Shown here piece after piece: positions 1 to 5,232 of a stretch of 5,232 nucleotides of DNA. Under the pieces are notes generated by a model. That model was given only the letters and a program-made list of their open reading frames with translations, was not told where the DNA came from and did not search any database. A program made the position numbers and the translations under genes. The DNA comes from Spirochaetaceae bacterium (GTDB lineage: Bacteria; Spirochaetota; Spirochaetia; DSM-2461), in contig JAEINM010000309.1 in assembly GCA_016342385.1 (NCBI GenBank), forward strand, positions 1-5,232, given 5' to 3'. Positions within the stretch are counted from its first letter, which is position 1, and each line of letters begins with the position of its first letter.

Positions 1-646
1 TAAAATCTTTTTTTCTTTCTATATTTTTCAACCTGGTAACAGCCTCATCATTTCTGAGGATTCCCGACAGCTTTGATAAGATTCTTAAGTGAACGACTTC
101 ACTATCAGATAAAATCAGAAAGAATATATGGGTCGGGTTACCATCGGTGGAATCGTAATCTATACCATTTTTAGAAATACCGATAACAATTTTGGGTTCG
201 TTGATAATTTCAGTAGATGGTCTTCTCAGGTGGGGAAGGGCTATACCGTTTCCAATAGCTGTCGATGTGAGTTCTTCTCTTTCAATCAGTTTTTTTATAA
301 GGTAATTTTTATCGGAAATCAGTTTGTTCTCAATTGCTTTATCGGCCAGTTCTGTCAGTATACCTATTTTTGACTGGGACTGAAGATTCATAATGATCGA
401 CTTTTCATCGATCAGTCTGGATAGGGGAACTATGTCGTATTCTTTTTCAATAAGCCTTGATAAATCATTCTTGGGAATGACTTCCATTCTGCTTCTGAGC
501 CAGTCGTCAATCATATTTCTGGAGAATCTCCACTGATTCGCTATTTTTGTACAGGGGATTTCGGAATTCCGGATCATTTTCTGTAGAGTCTTTTCAGAAA
601 GTTTTAAATAAGCAGATAATTCTGTCATGGTTAGAATTGTATCCAT
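1..646 (-). CDS. HTH (excisionase-type) - PTS EIIA fusion protein, 3' end cut by window edge
   Basis: The reading frame is open from ATG 646 to the left edge, giving 215 residues without a stop, so the C-terminus is missing. Residues about 4-52 match the MerR-like/excisionase helix-turn-helix (ILTMTELSAYLKLSEKTLQ, then IPCTKIANQWRFSRNMIDDWL). Residues about 73-215 match the PTS EIIA type-2 (fructose/PtsN) domain. The phospho-accepting histidine is His139 in the motif AIGNGIALPHLRRP, followed by the usual FFLILS strand. EIIA domains of this type accept phosphate from HPr or NPr. Joined to a DNA-binding domain, the likely role is a cytoplasmic regulator sensing phosphotransfer state rather than a sugar permease subunit; this is inference. 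The ATG is supported by AGGAGA at 651-656, 5 nt upstream, and by a consensus promoter. No EI, HPr or permease gene is visible here. The family call is firm; the regulatory target is unknown. Confidence 0.9.
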   Translation of the reverse strand, partial: MDTILTMTELSAYLKLSEKTLQKMIRNSEIPCTKIANQWRFSRNMIDDWLRSRMEVIPKNDLSRLIEKEYDIVPLSRLIDEKSIIMNLQSQSKIGILTELADKAIENKLISDKNYLIKKLIEREELTSTAIGNGIALPHLRRPSTEIINEPKIVIGISKNGIDYDSTDGNPTHIFFLILSDSEVVHLRILSKLSGILRNDEAVTRLKNIERKKDF

Positions 647-683
647 CACATCTCCTAATTCTTCTTATTTTCTACTATTTACC

Positions 684-712
684 GTTATATTCCTCTATAT
701 TCCCTTTGTCAA
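684..712 (-). promoter_or_regulatory. Sigma70-type promoter of the HTH-EIIA gene
   Basis: On the minus strand a perfect -35 TTGACA (707-712) is followed by a 17-bp spacer and a -10 TATAAC (684-689). Transcription would start near 677, giving a leader of about 30 nt before ATG 646. The octamer GGAATATA occurs twice, exactly 10 bp apart (686-693 and 696-703), across the spacer and the -10 element. One helical turn of spacing would suit a regulator binding one face of the DNA, but this is only suggestive. Promoter strength is inferred from consensus match alone. Confidence 0.75.
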
Positions 713-744
713 CCTTTAAGAAGATCACTTTTTCAAAAAACAAC

Positions 745-773
745 AAATAAAAAAAACCGCCTTTTCAGGCGGT
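745..773 (-). terminator. Intrinsic terminator ending the ilvBN-exported protein unit
   Basis: A perfect 6-bp stem (ACCGCC 756-761 with GGCGGT 768-773) encloses a 6-nt loop. On the minus strand it is followed at once by a run of seven T, one A, then three more T. This is a textbook Rho-independent terminator for transcription arriving from the 1018-2085 gene. It also insulates the HTH-EIIA promoter just downstream. On the plus strand a run of nine T (780-788) follows only after a 6-nt gap, so action in that direction would be weaker, and no plus-strand gene needs it. Confidence 0.85.
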
Positions 774-796
774 GATGGATTTTTTTTTCTATAGGA

Positions 797-848
797 ATCA
801 TTCGGGAATAGCAATCAGCTTCCATTCCCCTTCAATCTGCTTACACAT
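797..848 (-). repeat. Detached 52-bp copy of the 3' end of the 1018-2085 gene
   Basis: These 52 bases are identical to 1017-1068, which encode the last 16 residues (MCKQIEGEWKLIAIPE), the TGA stop and one further base. The two copies are direct and exactly 220 bp apart. Identity at all third-codon positions and the stop suggests a recent event. This outer copy lies only about 23 nt before the terminator hairpin, so it marks where the gene-end/terminator junction stood if the 220-bp segment was inserted or duplicated. It has no upstream coding sequence of its own: its frame meets a stop at 897-899 and no ribosome binding site is seen. Most likely it is a non-coding remnant in the 3' untranslated region. 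Confidence 0.9.
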
Positions 849-866
849 GAGAAGCGAGACTCGCAG
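849..866. other. Short unique segment with an imperfect inverted repeat
   Basis: These 18 bp separate the outer 52-bp copy from the tandem repeats. GCGAG (854-858) and CTCGC (860-864) form an inverted pair with one central base. GAAGC (851-855) also matches GCTTC (866-870) at the border of the first 53-bp unit. This may be a junction or recombination scar. No defined family of sites is recognised. Confidence 0.35.
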
Positions 867-1003
867 CTTCGAACCAGACACAAAAGGATTTACCCTTCAT
901 ACAAAGTCTCATATACATTCTTCGAACCAGACACAAAAGGATTTACCCTTCATACAAAGTCTCATATACATTCTTCGAACCAGACACAAAAGGATTTACC
1001 CTT
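867..1003. repeat. 53-bp tandem direct repeat, about 2.6 copies
   Basis: Two identical 53-bp units (867-919 and 920-972) are followed by the first 31 bp of a third (973-1003). Each unit begins CTTCGAACCAGACAC, contains the palindrome TTCGAA, and ends CTCATATACATT. A 53-bp period is not a multiple of three, so the repeats do not encode a periodic peptide; with the known stop just upstream they are taken as 3' untranslated sequence of the 1018-2085 gene. The perfect match between units points to recent slippage or unequal exchange. Nothing in them identifies a protein-binding site or RNA family. Confidence 0.95.
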
Positions 1004-1016
1004 TATTAGAGTAAAG

Positions 1017-1068
1017 ATCATTCGGGAATAGCAATCAGCTTCCATTCCCCTTCAATCTGCTTACACAT
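1017..1068 (-). repeat. In-gene copy of the 52-bp direct repeat
   Basis: This is the copy still joined to the open reading frame. It begins on the minus strand exactly at the ATG codon for Met340 and ends one base beyond the TGA stop. Its twin is at 797-848. Between this copy and the tandem repeats lie 13 unique bp (1004-1016). Confidence 0.9.
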
Positions 1069-2085
1069 AAACACAAGCAATTCGTCTTCAAGAATCGCCT
1101 CTTTTCCCTCTTTCAGCGCAGAACCATGATAGAGATAAGTATTTCTATCGGGCCTCCAGCGTCTGGAATCTCCTGTCCACTGAGGGAATATTTCACTATA
1201 CTCTCTGTATCCATAGATTTTTGTTTCATAATTTTCTGTATAATCGGAAAGAGATAATCCGCTGTAGTTGTTTCCCGGAGGAGTCACTCTGAACTTGGAA
1301 TCACCAATACCTGTTTCCAGGGAATAAACCGTATCGCTGAGACTGCTGTAGAATGCCGGTAGATCTCCATTCAAGCTGCTATTGATAAATCTCAGAGCAA
1401 AACTCAAAGCCTGATCTGAATCTGGTATTCTTTTTTCCAGTGTTCTGTTTTTATCTGAAGGTTCGGGGTTAACAGCTTTTATCTCCGGAATGACATTCAG
1501 GGAAGCTCTCTGTATGATAGATTCTATTTTTTCTTCAGCTTTAATTTCTTTTATATCCCAGGCTTCCAACTCGATTTTATATATCATTCCGGGGCTGGAT
1601 GAACCGGGAGGCGCTATTAAGCGAACACTAGACACACTCTGGTCTCCCAGAAGAGGTTCATGTCCTTCAAAATCTGTCTGAAACCAGTTGCTGTAACTTT
1701 CTTTCCATCCCCTACGGCCTTCAGACCATGGCAATGTGAATATGGGTATTTTTACACCATCAGTTCTCAGTTTTATCTGAACAGTGCTCTGTCCGGCTAC
1801 AGTGTCGTCAGAATAGGAACTTTTCACTCTCCATCTTCTCACAACACCATTTTCGGGTTTTTTAAGACTGTTGATTTCCACAGTGTTTATGCTTGTTAAA
1901 TCCAGCCAGTCATTATCACTGTTTATATGAAAAGGTACATCATTTTCATTTCCATAGAGAAGGGTAGTGAAAACCAGAGTCTCTTCCGATATCTCTTCTG
2001 ATGTATTATCAGCCCAAGCTGATAAAGTGTTTAAAAATAAACCGATAAGTAAAGTCAATGCATATTTTTTCATAGTTGATCTCAT
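1018..2085 (-). CDS. Predicted exported protein of unknown function
   Basis: I do not recognise this protein. It has 355 codons from ATG 2085, but the second ATG (2073, Met5) gives a cleaner signal peptide: MKKY, a hydrophobic stretch LTLLIGLFLN, and an A-W-A signal peptidase I site with cleavage after Ala25. GAG lies about 8 nt before Met5, while Met1 has no good ribosome binding site. No lipobox cysteine is present, so a periplasmic or secreted soluble protein is likely. Residues 35-180 look rich in beta strands; 180-222 are charged and linker-like. Residues about 223-355 (QALSFALRFINSSLNGDLPAF, ending in a hydrophobic strand and EGEWKLIAIPE) resemble the layout of NTF2/SnoaL-like folds; this is a weak inference. 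It lies 52 nt after ilvN on the same strand with no clear terminator between, so read-through from the ilv promoter is plausible. A 13-bp inverted repeat surrounds its start, and its 3' end is duplicated downstream. Confidence 0.85.
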   Translation of the reverse strand: MRSTMKKYALTLLIGLFLNTLSAWADNTSEEISEETLVFTTLLYGNENDVPFHINSDNDWLDLTSINTVEINSLKKPENGVVRRWRVKSSYSDDTVAGQSTVQIKLRTDGVKIPIFTLPWSEGRRGWKESYSNWFQTDFEGHEPLLGDQSVSSVRLIAPPGSSSPGMIYKIELEAWDIKEIKAEEKIESIIQRASLNVIPEIKAVNPEPSDKNRTLEKRIPDSDQALSFALRFINSSLNGDLPAFYSSLSDTVYSLETGIGDSKFRVTPPGNNYSGLSLSDYTENYETKIYGYREYSEIFPQWTGDSRRWRPDRNTYLYHGSALKEGKEAILEDELLVFMCKQIEGEWKLIAIPE

Positions 2086-2099
2086 GCTTTACTTATCGG
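2033..2099 (-). promoter_or_regulatory. 13-bp stem-loop enclosing the start codons, with U-rich tail
   Basis: CTTTACTTATCGG (2087-2099) and CCGATAAGTAAAG (2042-2054) are perfect inverted repeats separated by 32 bp. In the minus-strand transcript they would form a 13-bp stem whose loop holds both candidate AUG codons (2085 and 2073). Immediately after the stem the RNA reads UUUAUUUUU (2041-2033), as in an intrinsic terminator, although the loop is unusually large and only 5 of 13 pairs are G-C. The downstream arm lies in the signal-peptide codons. It could attenuate read-through from ilvBN, hold the start region in a defined shape, or be a DNA operator. The pairing is seen directly; any function is inferred. 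Confidence 0.55.
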
Positions 2100-2137
2100 C
2101 TGTGGAGAAAAATCCTTAATGGAATTTCCTATTCTTA

Positions 2138-2635
2138 TCAGGCTGTTTCCTCGTCGCCCCTTGCCATTAATATCTTCCCGGTTCTGACAATTTCGAGAAC
2201 CTGGTATGGTTGAAACATTTTGCGGACAGCATCGATTTTTGAGGACTTACCGGTAATCTGGAAAGTCATTGTATTATCGCTTATATCCACGTTCCTACAT
2301 TTAAAAGCATCGGCAATCTGAAGAATCTCTGTCCGGTTTTCACTGTTGCAATTTACCTTCAGCAGAGCCAGCTCTTTTTGAATGACATCACTTCCGGAAT
2401 AGTCCTTTGCATGGACAACATCAATCAGTTTATTCAGCTGATTGAGCATCAGATGAAGTGTTTTGGCCTCTCCTGTGGCAACAATATTCATTCTCGAATA
2501 CCTTGGATCTTTTGATTCAGAGACAACAAGACTGTCTATATTAAAAGCTCTTCTTGTAAAAACCAGAGCGATTCGGATTAATGCTCCCGGTCTGTTACAG
2601 ACCAATAAACTTAATGTATGTTGTGAGTTTTTCAT
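2138..2635 (-). CDS. ilvN: Acetohydroxyacid synthase regulatory (small) subunit
   Basis: This 165-residue protein is the small subunit that activates the catalytic subunit and confers feedback inhibition by valine. The N-terminal ACT domain (residues about 6-80) contains NRPGALIRIALVFTRRAFNI, followed by DSL. Gly17 and Asn32 align with Gly14 and Asn29 of E. coli IlvH, which lie in the valine-binding ACT interface, so valine sensitivity is expected but not shown. Residues about 84-160 form the C-terminal ALS small-subunit domain. The length is typical (about 160-170). The ATG overlaps the ilvB stop by one base (TGATG), and GGAGG at 2646-2650, inside the end of ilvB, lies about 10 nt upstream. 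Translational coupling and a balanced subunit ratio are therefore likely. The stop is TGA. The protein acts in the cytoplasm as part of the IlvBN complex. Confidence 0.96.
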   Translation of the reverse strand: MKNSQHTLSLLVCNRPGALIRIALVFTRRAFNIDSLVVSESKDPRYSRMNIVATGEAKTLHLMLNQLNKLIDVVHAKDYSGSDVIQKELALLKVNCNSENRTEILQIADAFKCRNVDISDNTMTFQITGKSSKIDAVRKMFQPYQVLEIVRTGKILMARGDEETA

Positions 2636-4350
2636 CAGGTACTTCCCTCCGGTTTATCAAGTTTAGTTTTTGGCGGTTCAAGTAGCATGAAATCCAGAGT
2701 GGCACCAGCGGGAACCATTGGGAAAACATCATCCTGTTGAGCCACTTCCGCATCTATGATGCAGGGGCCGTCATTGTATTCAAGAGCTGCCGTCAGAACC
2801 TTTTTCACATCGGCACTTCTTTTCAGTCTGAATCCCTTACAACCATAAGCGGAAGCCAGTCTGACAAAATCGGGATTTCCTACAAGATCGACTCCTGAAA
2901 GCCTATTGTCATAAAACATACTCTGCCATTGCCGTACCATTCCCAGATAATTATTATTAATAAGAAGAATTTTTATAGGCAGTTTCAGGTTGAATGCTGT
3001 AGACAGTTCGCAGAGAGTCATTTGAAATCCGCCGTCTCCGACAACAGCTATGACTGTTTTATCTTGTGATGCCAATTGGGCTCCGATGGCCGCAGGAAAA
3101 CCGTATCCCATTGTTCCGGCACCTCCCGATGATATCCAGTGATTCGGTTTTTCAATCTGGCAGAATTGGGCTGCCCACATCTGGTGCTGGCCTACATCTG
3201 TTGTGAAAATGGCCTTCCCCCTGGTCATTTTGCTTATTTCTTCTATGACATGCTGAGCTTTCAGTTTTCCTTCTTTTTTATATTTAAGAGGATAATCACG
3301 TTTCCATCGGGCCACTTGTTTAACCCAGTTTTCCGTATCACCTTTTTTTAGTTTACTGTACATCATATCGAGAACTTTTTTTGCATCTCCGATTATGGCA
3401 CAGTCAACCTGAATGACTTTGTTGATTTCTGCCGGATCGATATCAATATGGATTTTCTGCGCATCGGGACAGAATTTATCGGGTTTGCCGGCAATTCTGT
3501 CATCCCATCTTGCTCCGACAGATATGATGAGATCACTATTTATTAAGGCTTTATTGGCATAAGCGGAACCATGCATTCCCGGCATACCCAGATTCAAATC
3601 ATGAGTTTCCGGAAAAACCCCTTTTCCAAGGAGTGTATTGACAACAGGTATCTGCATTTTCTCAACAATTTCGGCAACTTCTTTTTCGGCTCGTGAAATC
3701 ATTGCGCCATGGCCTATCATGAGAACCGGCTTACTGGCTCTAGATATCATTTGGGCTGCTTTTGCTATACTGTCTTTATTGATGACGGGATCTATAGTAT
3801 ATCCTGGTATTTCAAAGGTAATATCCGATTCCACTTCAATGACTGTACTGGATACATCTTTGGGAAGGTCAATAATGACTGGACCGGGGCGACCTGTGCA
3901 GGCAATATGAAAAGCTTCTTTTGTTATTCTCGGTAGATCAGCGGCATCTTTTACAAGGTATGAGTGTTTGACTAAGGGGAAAGTGATCCCCGAAATATCC
4001 GCTTCCTGAAAGGTATCAAGACCCAGGTTCCCCGTCGTCTGCTGTCCACAGATGACAACTATGGGAATTGAATCCATATGAGCTGTCAGTAGTCCTGTTA
4101 TAGTGTTTGTGGCTCCAGGTCCTGAAGTCACCAGGACAACGCCGGGTTTTCCCGAGGCTCTTGCATATCCATCGGCCATATGGGCCGCACCCTGTTCATG
4201 TCTGGTCAGAACCAACTCTATGGGAGATTGTACAAGAGCATCAAACATGGGAATAGCAGCTCCGCCAGGCAGGCCGAAGATATAGTCCACACCGTGCTGA
4301 TGAATGATATCAATCATGACTTCTGCAGCTGTTCTTTCATTGTTACTCAT
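2635..4350 (-). CDS. ilvB: Acetohydroxyacid synthase catalytic (large) subunit
   Basis: This 571-residue thiamine diphosphate enzyme condenses two pyruvates to 2-acetolactate, or pyruvate with 2-oxobutyrate to 2-aceto-2-hydroxybutyrate, opening valine, leucine and isoleucine synthesis. The N-terminal TPP-binding domain (about 6-170) carries the catalytic glutamate Glu52 in LTRHEQGAAHMADGYARA. The central domain (about 190-325) holds the FAD-associated segments IGHGAM and GARWDDRIAGK. The C-terminal TPP domain (about 385-545) has the GDG...NN cofactor motif, with Asp439 and Asn466 as the expected Mg2+ ligands, followed by YLGMVRQWQ, typical of true AHAS. Together with the adjacent ilvN this favours anabolic AHAS over catabolic AlsS or other TPP decarboxylases. 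The start is supported by AGGAGG (4356-4361), 5 nt before the ATG, and by a promoter just upstream. No truncation or missing catalytic residue is seen. Confidence 0.97.
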   Translation of the reverse strand: MSNNERTAAEVMIDIIHQHGVDYIFGLPGGAAIPMFDALVQSPIELVLTRHEQGAAHMADGYARASGKPGVVLVTSGPGATNTITGLLTAHMDSIPIVVICGQQTTGNLGLDTFQEADISGITFPLVKHSYLVKDAADLPRITKEAFHIACTGRPGPVIIDLPKDVSSTVIEVESDITFEIPGYTIDPVINKDSIAKAAQMISRASKPVLMIGHGAMISRAEKEVAEIVEKMQIPVVNTLLGKGVFPETHDLNLGMPGMHGSAYANKALINSDLIISVGARWDDRIAGKPDKFCPDAQKIHIDIDPAEINKVIQVDCAIIGDAKKVLDMMYSKLKKGDTENWVKQVARWKRDYPLKYKKEGKLKAQHVIEEISKMTRGKAIFTTDVGQHQMWAAQFCQIEKPNHWISSGGAGTMGYGFPAAIGAQLASQDKTVIAVVGDGGFQMTLCELSTAFNLKLPIKILLINNNYLGMVRQWQSMFYDNRLSGVDLVGNPDFVRLASAYGCKGFRLKRSADVKKVLTAALEYNDGPCIIDAEVAQQDDVFPMVPAGATLDFMLLEPPKTKLDKPEGST

Positions 4351-4385
4351 GATTCCCTCCTGAAAATTATTTATAATATTTTGTA

Positions 4386-4414
4386 ACTATAGTTTGCTCT
4401 TTGTGGTAAGTCAA
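4386..4414 (-). promoter_or_regulatory. Sigma70-type promoter of ilvBN
   Basis: On the minus strand TTGACT (-35, 4409-4414) is separated by exactly 17 bp from TATAGT (-10, 4386-4391). Predicted transcription start is near 4379, giving a leader of about 29 nt that ends in the ilvB ribosome binding site. So short a leader excludes a T-box or a leader-peptide attenuator from this start site. GTTTG (4392-4396) and CAAAC (4412-4416) form a small inverted repeat bracketing the spacer, which might be an operator but is too short to trust. Confidence 0.75.
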
Positions 4415-4580
4415 ACAAAAATACTCATAAATAAGAATAAAAATAGTAAAAAAAAGCAAACTTTCAAAAAAAATGGTTAAAAATGATAAGTGATAAATGA
4501 TGATGTGAAGAAAAAAGGCAAAAATAATGCAAATTATGTTCTTTGTTGTAGAAATTTTATCTATGTGTTTAAAAAAAAGG
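4415..4580. other. AT-rich intergenic spacer between the GH3 gene and ilvB
   Basis: This non-coding stretch is very rich in A on the plus strand, with several poly-A runs. The only repeat seen is a short degenerate heptamer array (TGATAAG, TGATAAA, TGATGAT at 4484-4504). Such A/T tracts upstream of a -35 element could act as UP-element-like or curved DNA for the ilv promoter; this is inference. No terminator hairpin, RNA gene or small coding sequence is supported. Confidence 0.5.
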
Positions 4581-5232
4581 TTAATATGATTGGTGCTGTG
4601 TAATTTCTCTGATCATCTTATTATGTTCATCTGATCCAAGAATAGACATAATATCCTCTGCTCCCGGAATTTCATCCTTATACAGACCTCTTCTCAGTTT
4701 TACTTTCAGTATTCTGCGAACCGACTGATCAATCCTGTCTATTGAGAGTCTTCCCTGGTCCAATGCTGATCTTATGCCGTTAATTGCATCACCGATGCTG
4801 GCGGGCATAAGGATAATATCCACTCCAGCCACAAGTGCTTTCACAGCGGCTTCGTCGGGAGTCCAAAAGTTTTTGACAGCTCCCATATCCATGGCGTCAG
4901 TTATAATGAGCCCTTTGAATTTCAGCTCCCCCCGTAGAATATCTTTTAGAAAAACTGGAGACATTGTGGCCGGCATATCGCTTCCAGTGACCAGAGGTAC
5001 TTTTATATGAGCTGTCATTATGGCATCAACCCCGGCTTCAATTCCCATTATAAAGGGTATGAATTCGACATGGAACAATCTTTCTCTGTTGAGATTGAGT
5101 ATCACGTCGCCCTTATGACTGTCGGCGCTTGTATCGCCATGTCCGGGAAAGTGCTTCAGCACTGAAATCATCTGGGACTCTCTCATAGCTTCTGTTACGG
5201 CAGCCACCATTTCTCCTGCTTTCTGAGGATTA
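4581..5232 (-). CDS. Glycoside hydrolase family 3 (NagZ-like) C-terminal part, 5' end cut by window edge
   Basis: The frame is open to the right edge (216 codons visible, ending TAA at 4581). The first residues seen (NPQKAGEMVAAV) continue a helix of the barrel, so ATG 5210 is internal rather than the start. The segment contains the GH3 signature KHFPGHGDTSADSH; Asp37 and His39 of the visible fragment form the Asp-His dyad typical of NagZ-type beta-N-acetylglucosaminidases. Next come MTAHIKVP and GLIITDAMDMGAV, where Asp112 of the fragment is the expected nucleophile. These enzymes release N-acetylglucosamine from glycans, often in cell-wall recycling. The protein ends about 100 residues after the nucleophile with no extra C-terminal domain, so it resembles single-domain NagZ more than long two-domain GH3 enzymes. 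Signal peptide and exact substrate cannot be judged without the N-terminus. It is probably a separate unit from ilvBN, which has its own promoter. Confidence 0.92.
   Translation of the reverse strand, partial: NPQKAGEMVAAVTEAMRESQMISVLKHFPGHGDTSADSHKGDVILNLNRERLFHVEFIPFIMGIEAGVDAIMTAHIKVPLVTGSDMPATMSPVFLKDILRGELKFKGLIITDAMDMGAVKNFWTPDEAAVKALVAGVDIILMPASIGDAINGIRSALDQGRLSIDRIDQSVRRILKVKLRRGLYKDEIPGAEDIMSILGSDEHNKMIREITQHQSY

Noticed and set aside
867..897. tRNA-like GGTTCGAA box on the minus strand
   Set aside because: The flanking bases do not form a T-arm stem, and no acceptor, D or anticodon arms can be placed.
867..1003. Possible CRISPR array (31-bp repeats every 53 bp)
   Set aside because: The 22-bp segments between the 31-bp repeats are themselves identical, so these are plain tandem repeats, not spacers.
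772..1014. Plus-strand open frame of 80 codons across the repeats
   Set aside because: It begins inside the terminator arm, reads antisense through a copy of the neighbouring gene end and through repeats with a non-triplet period, and has no ribosome binding site. It is a chance frame.
849..1016. Integron attC sites or a gene cassette
   Set aside because: Short inverted repeats and repeated cores are present, but no GTTRRRY/RYYYAAC pair in the correct layout and no integrase were found.
2100..2137. Terminator directly after ilvN
   Set aside because: The best hairpin before the T run is only 3 bp (TCC/GGA), and the GGAAATTCC palindrome has no loop, so neither is convincing.
4484..4504. Heptamer tandem repeat as an iteron or origin
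   Set aside because: Only three degenerate copies in AT-rich DNA, with no replication gene or DnaA boxes nearby.
4571..4600. Terminator after the GH3 gene
   Set aside because: Eight T follow the stop on the minus strand, but no stable stem precedes them.

Overview
The window looks like chromosomal DNA from an AT-rich, free-living bacterium. A spirochaete is the best guess, based on the overall style: an HTH-EIIA fusion, AT-rich intergenic DNA and an unfamiliar signal-peptide protein. This is inference only; no marker gene here settles the lineage. Every supported gene lies on the minus strand, so transcription runs from high to low coordinates.

Layout in transcription order: (1) 4581-5231, the C-terminal part of a family 3 glycoside hydrolase (NagZ-like beta-N-acetylhexosaminidase type), cut by the right window edge. 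(2) 4351-4580, an AT-rich spacer with a near-consensus sigma70 promoter (-35 TTGACT, 17-bp spacer, -10 TATAGT) about 36 bp upstream of ilvB. (3) 2635-4350, ilvB, and 2138-2635, ilvN: the catalytic and regulatory subunits of acetohydroxyacid synthase, joined by a 1-base TGATG overlap. (4) 1018-2085, a predicted exported protein of unknown function, 52 nt after ilvN with no convincing terminator between them. (5) 756-1068, a repeat-rich 3' region ending in a strong intrinsic terminator. (6) 1-646, a gene with its own consensus promoter for an excisionase-type HTH fused to a PTS EIIA (PtsN/fructose-type) domain, cut by the left window edge.

The metabolic core is ordinary: IlvBN makes acetolactate or acetohydroxybutyrate, the first common step of branched-chain amino acid synthesis. 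The promoter lies so close to ilvB that the leader is only about 29 nt, which leaves no room for a leader-peptide attenuator or T-box. Feedback through the IlvN ACT domain is therefore the visible control.

The unusual part is the gene after ilvN. Its start codons sit in the loop of a perfect 13-bp inverted repeat (arms 2042-2054 and 2087-2099). In RNA the stem is followed by a U-rich run, so a terminator-like or translation-controlling hairpin is embedded in the signal-peptide region. At its other end, the last 52 bp of the gene, including the stop codon, are duplicated exactly 220 bp downstream (1017-1068 and 797-848). The DNA between the copies is mostly a 53-bp tandem repeat (about 2.6 copies). 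The terminator lies just beyond the outer copy, which suggests a recent insertion or duplication that kept the old gene-end/terminator junction.
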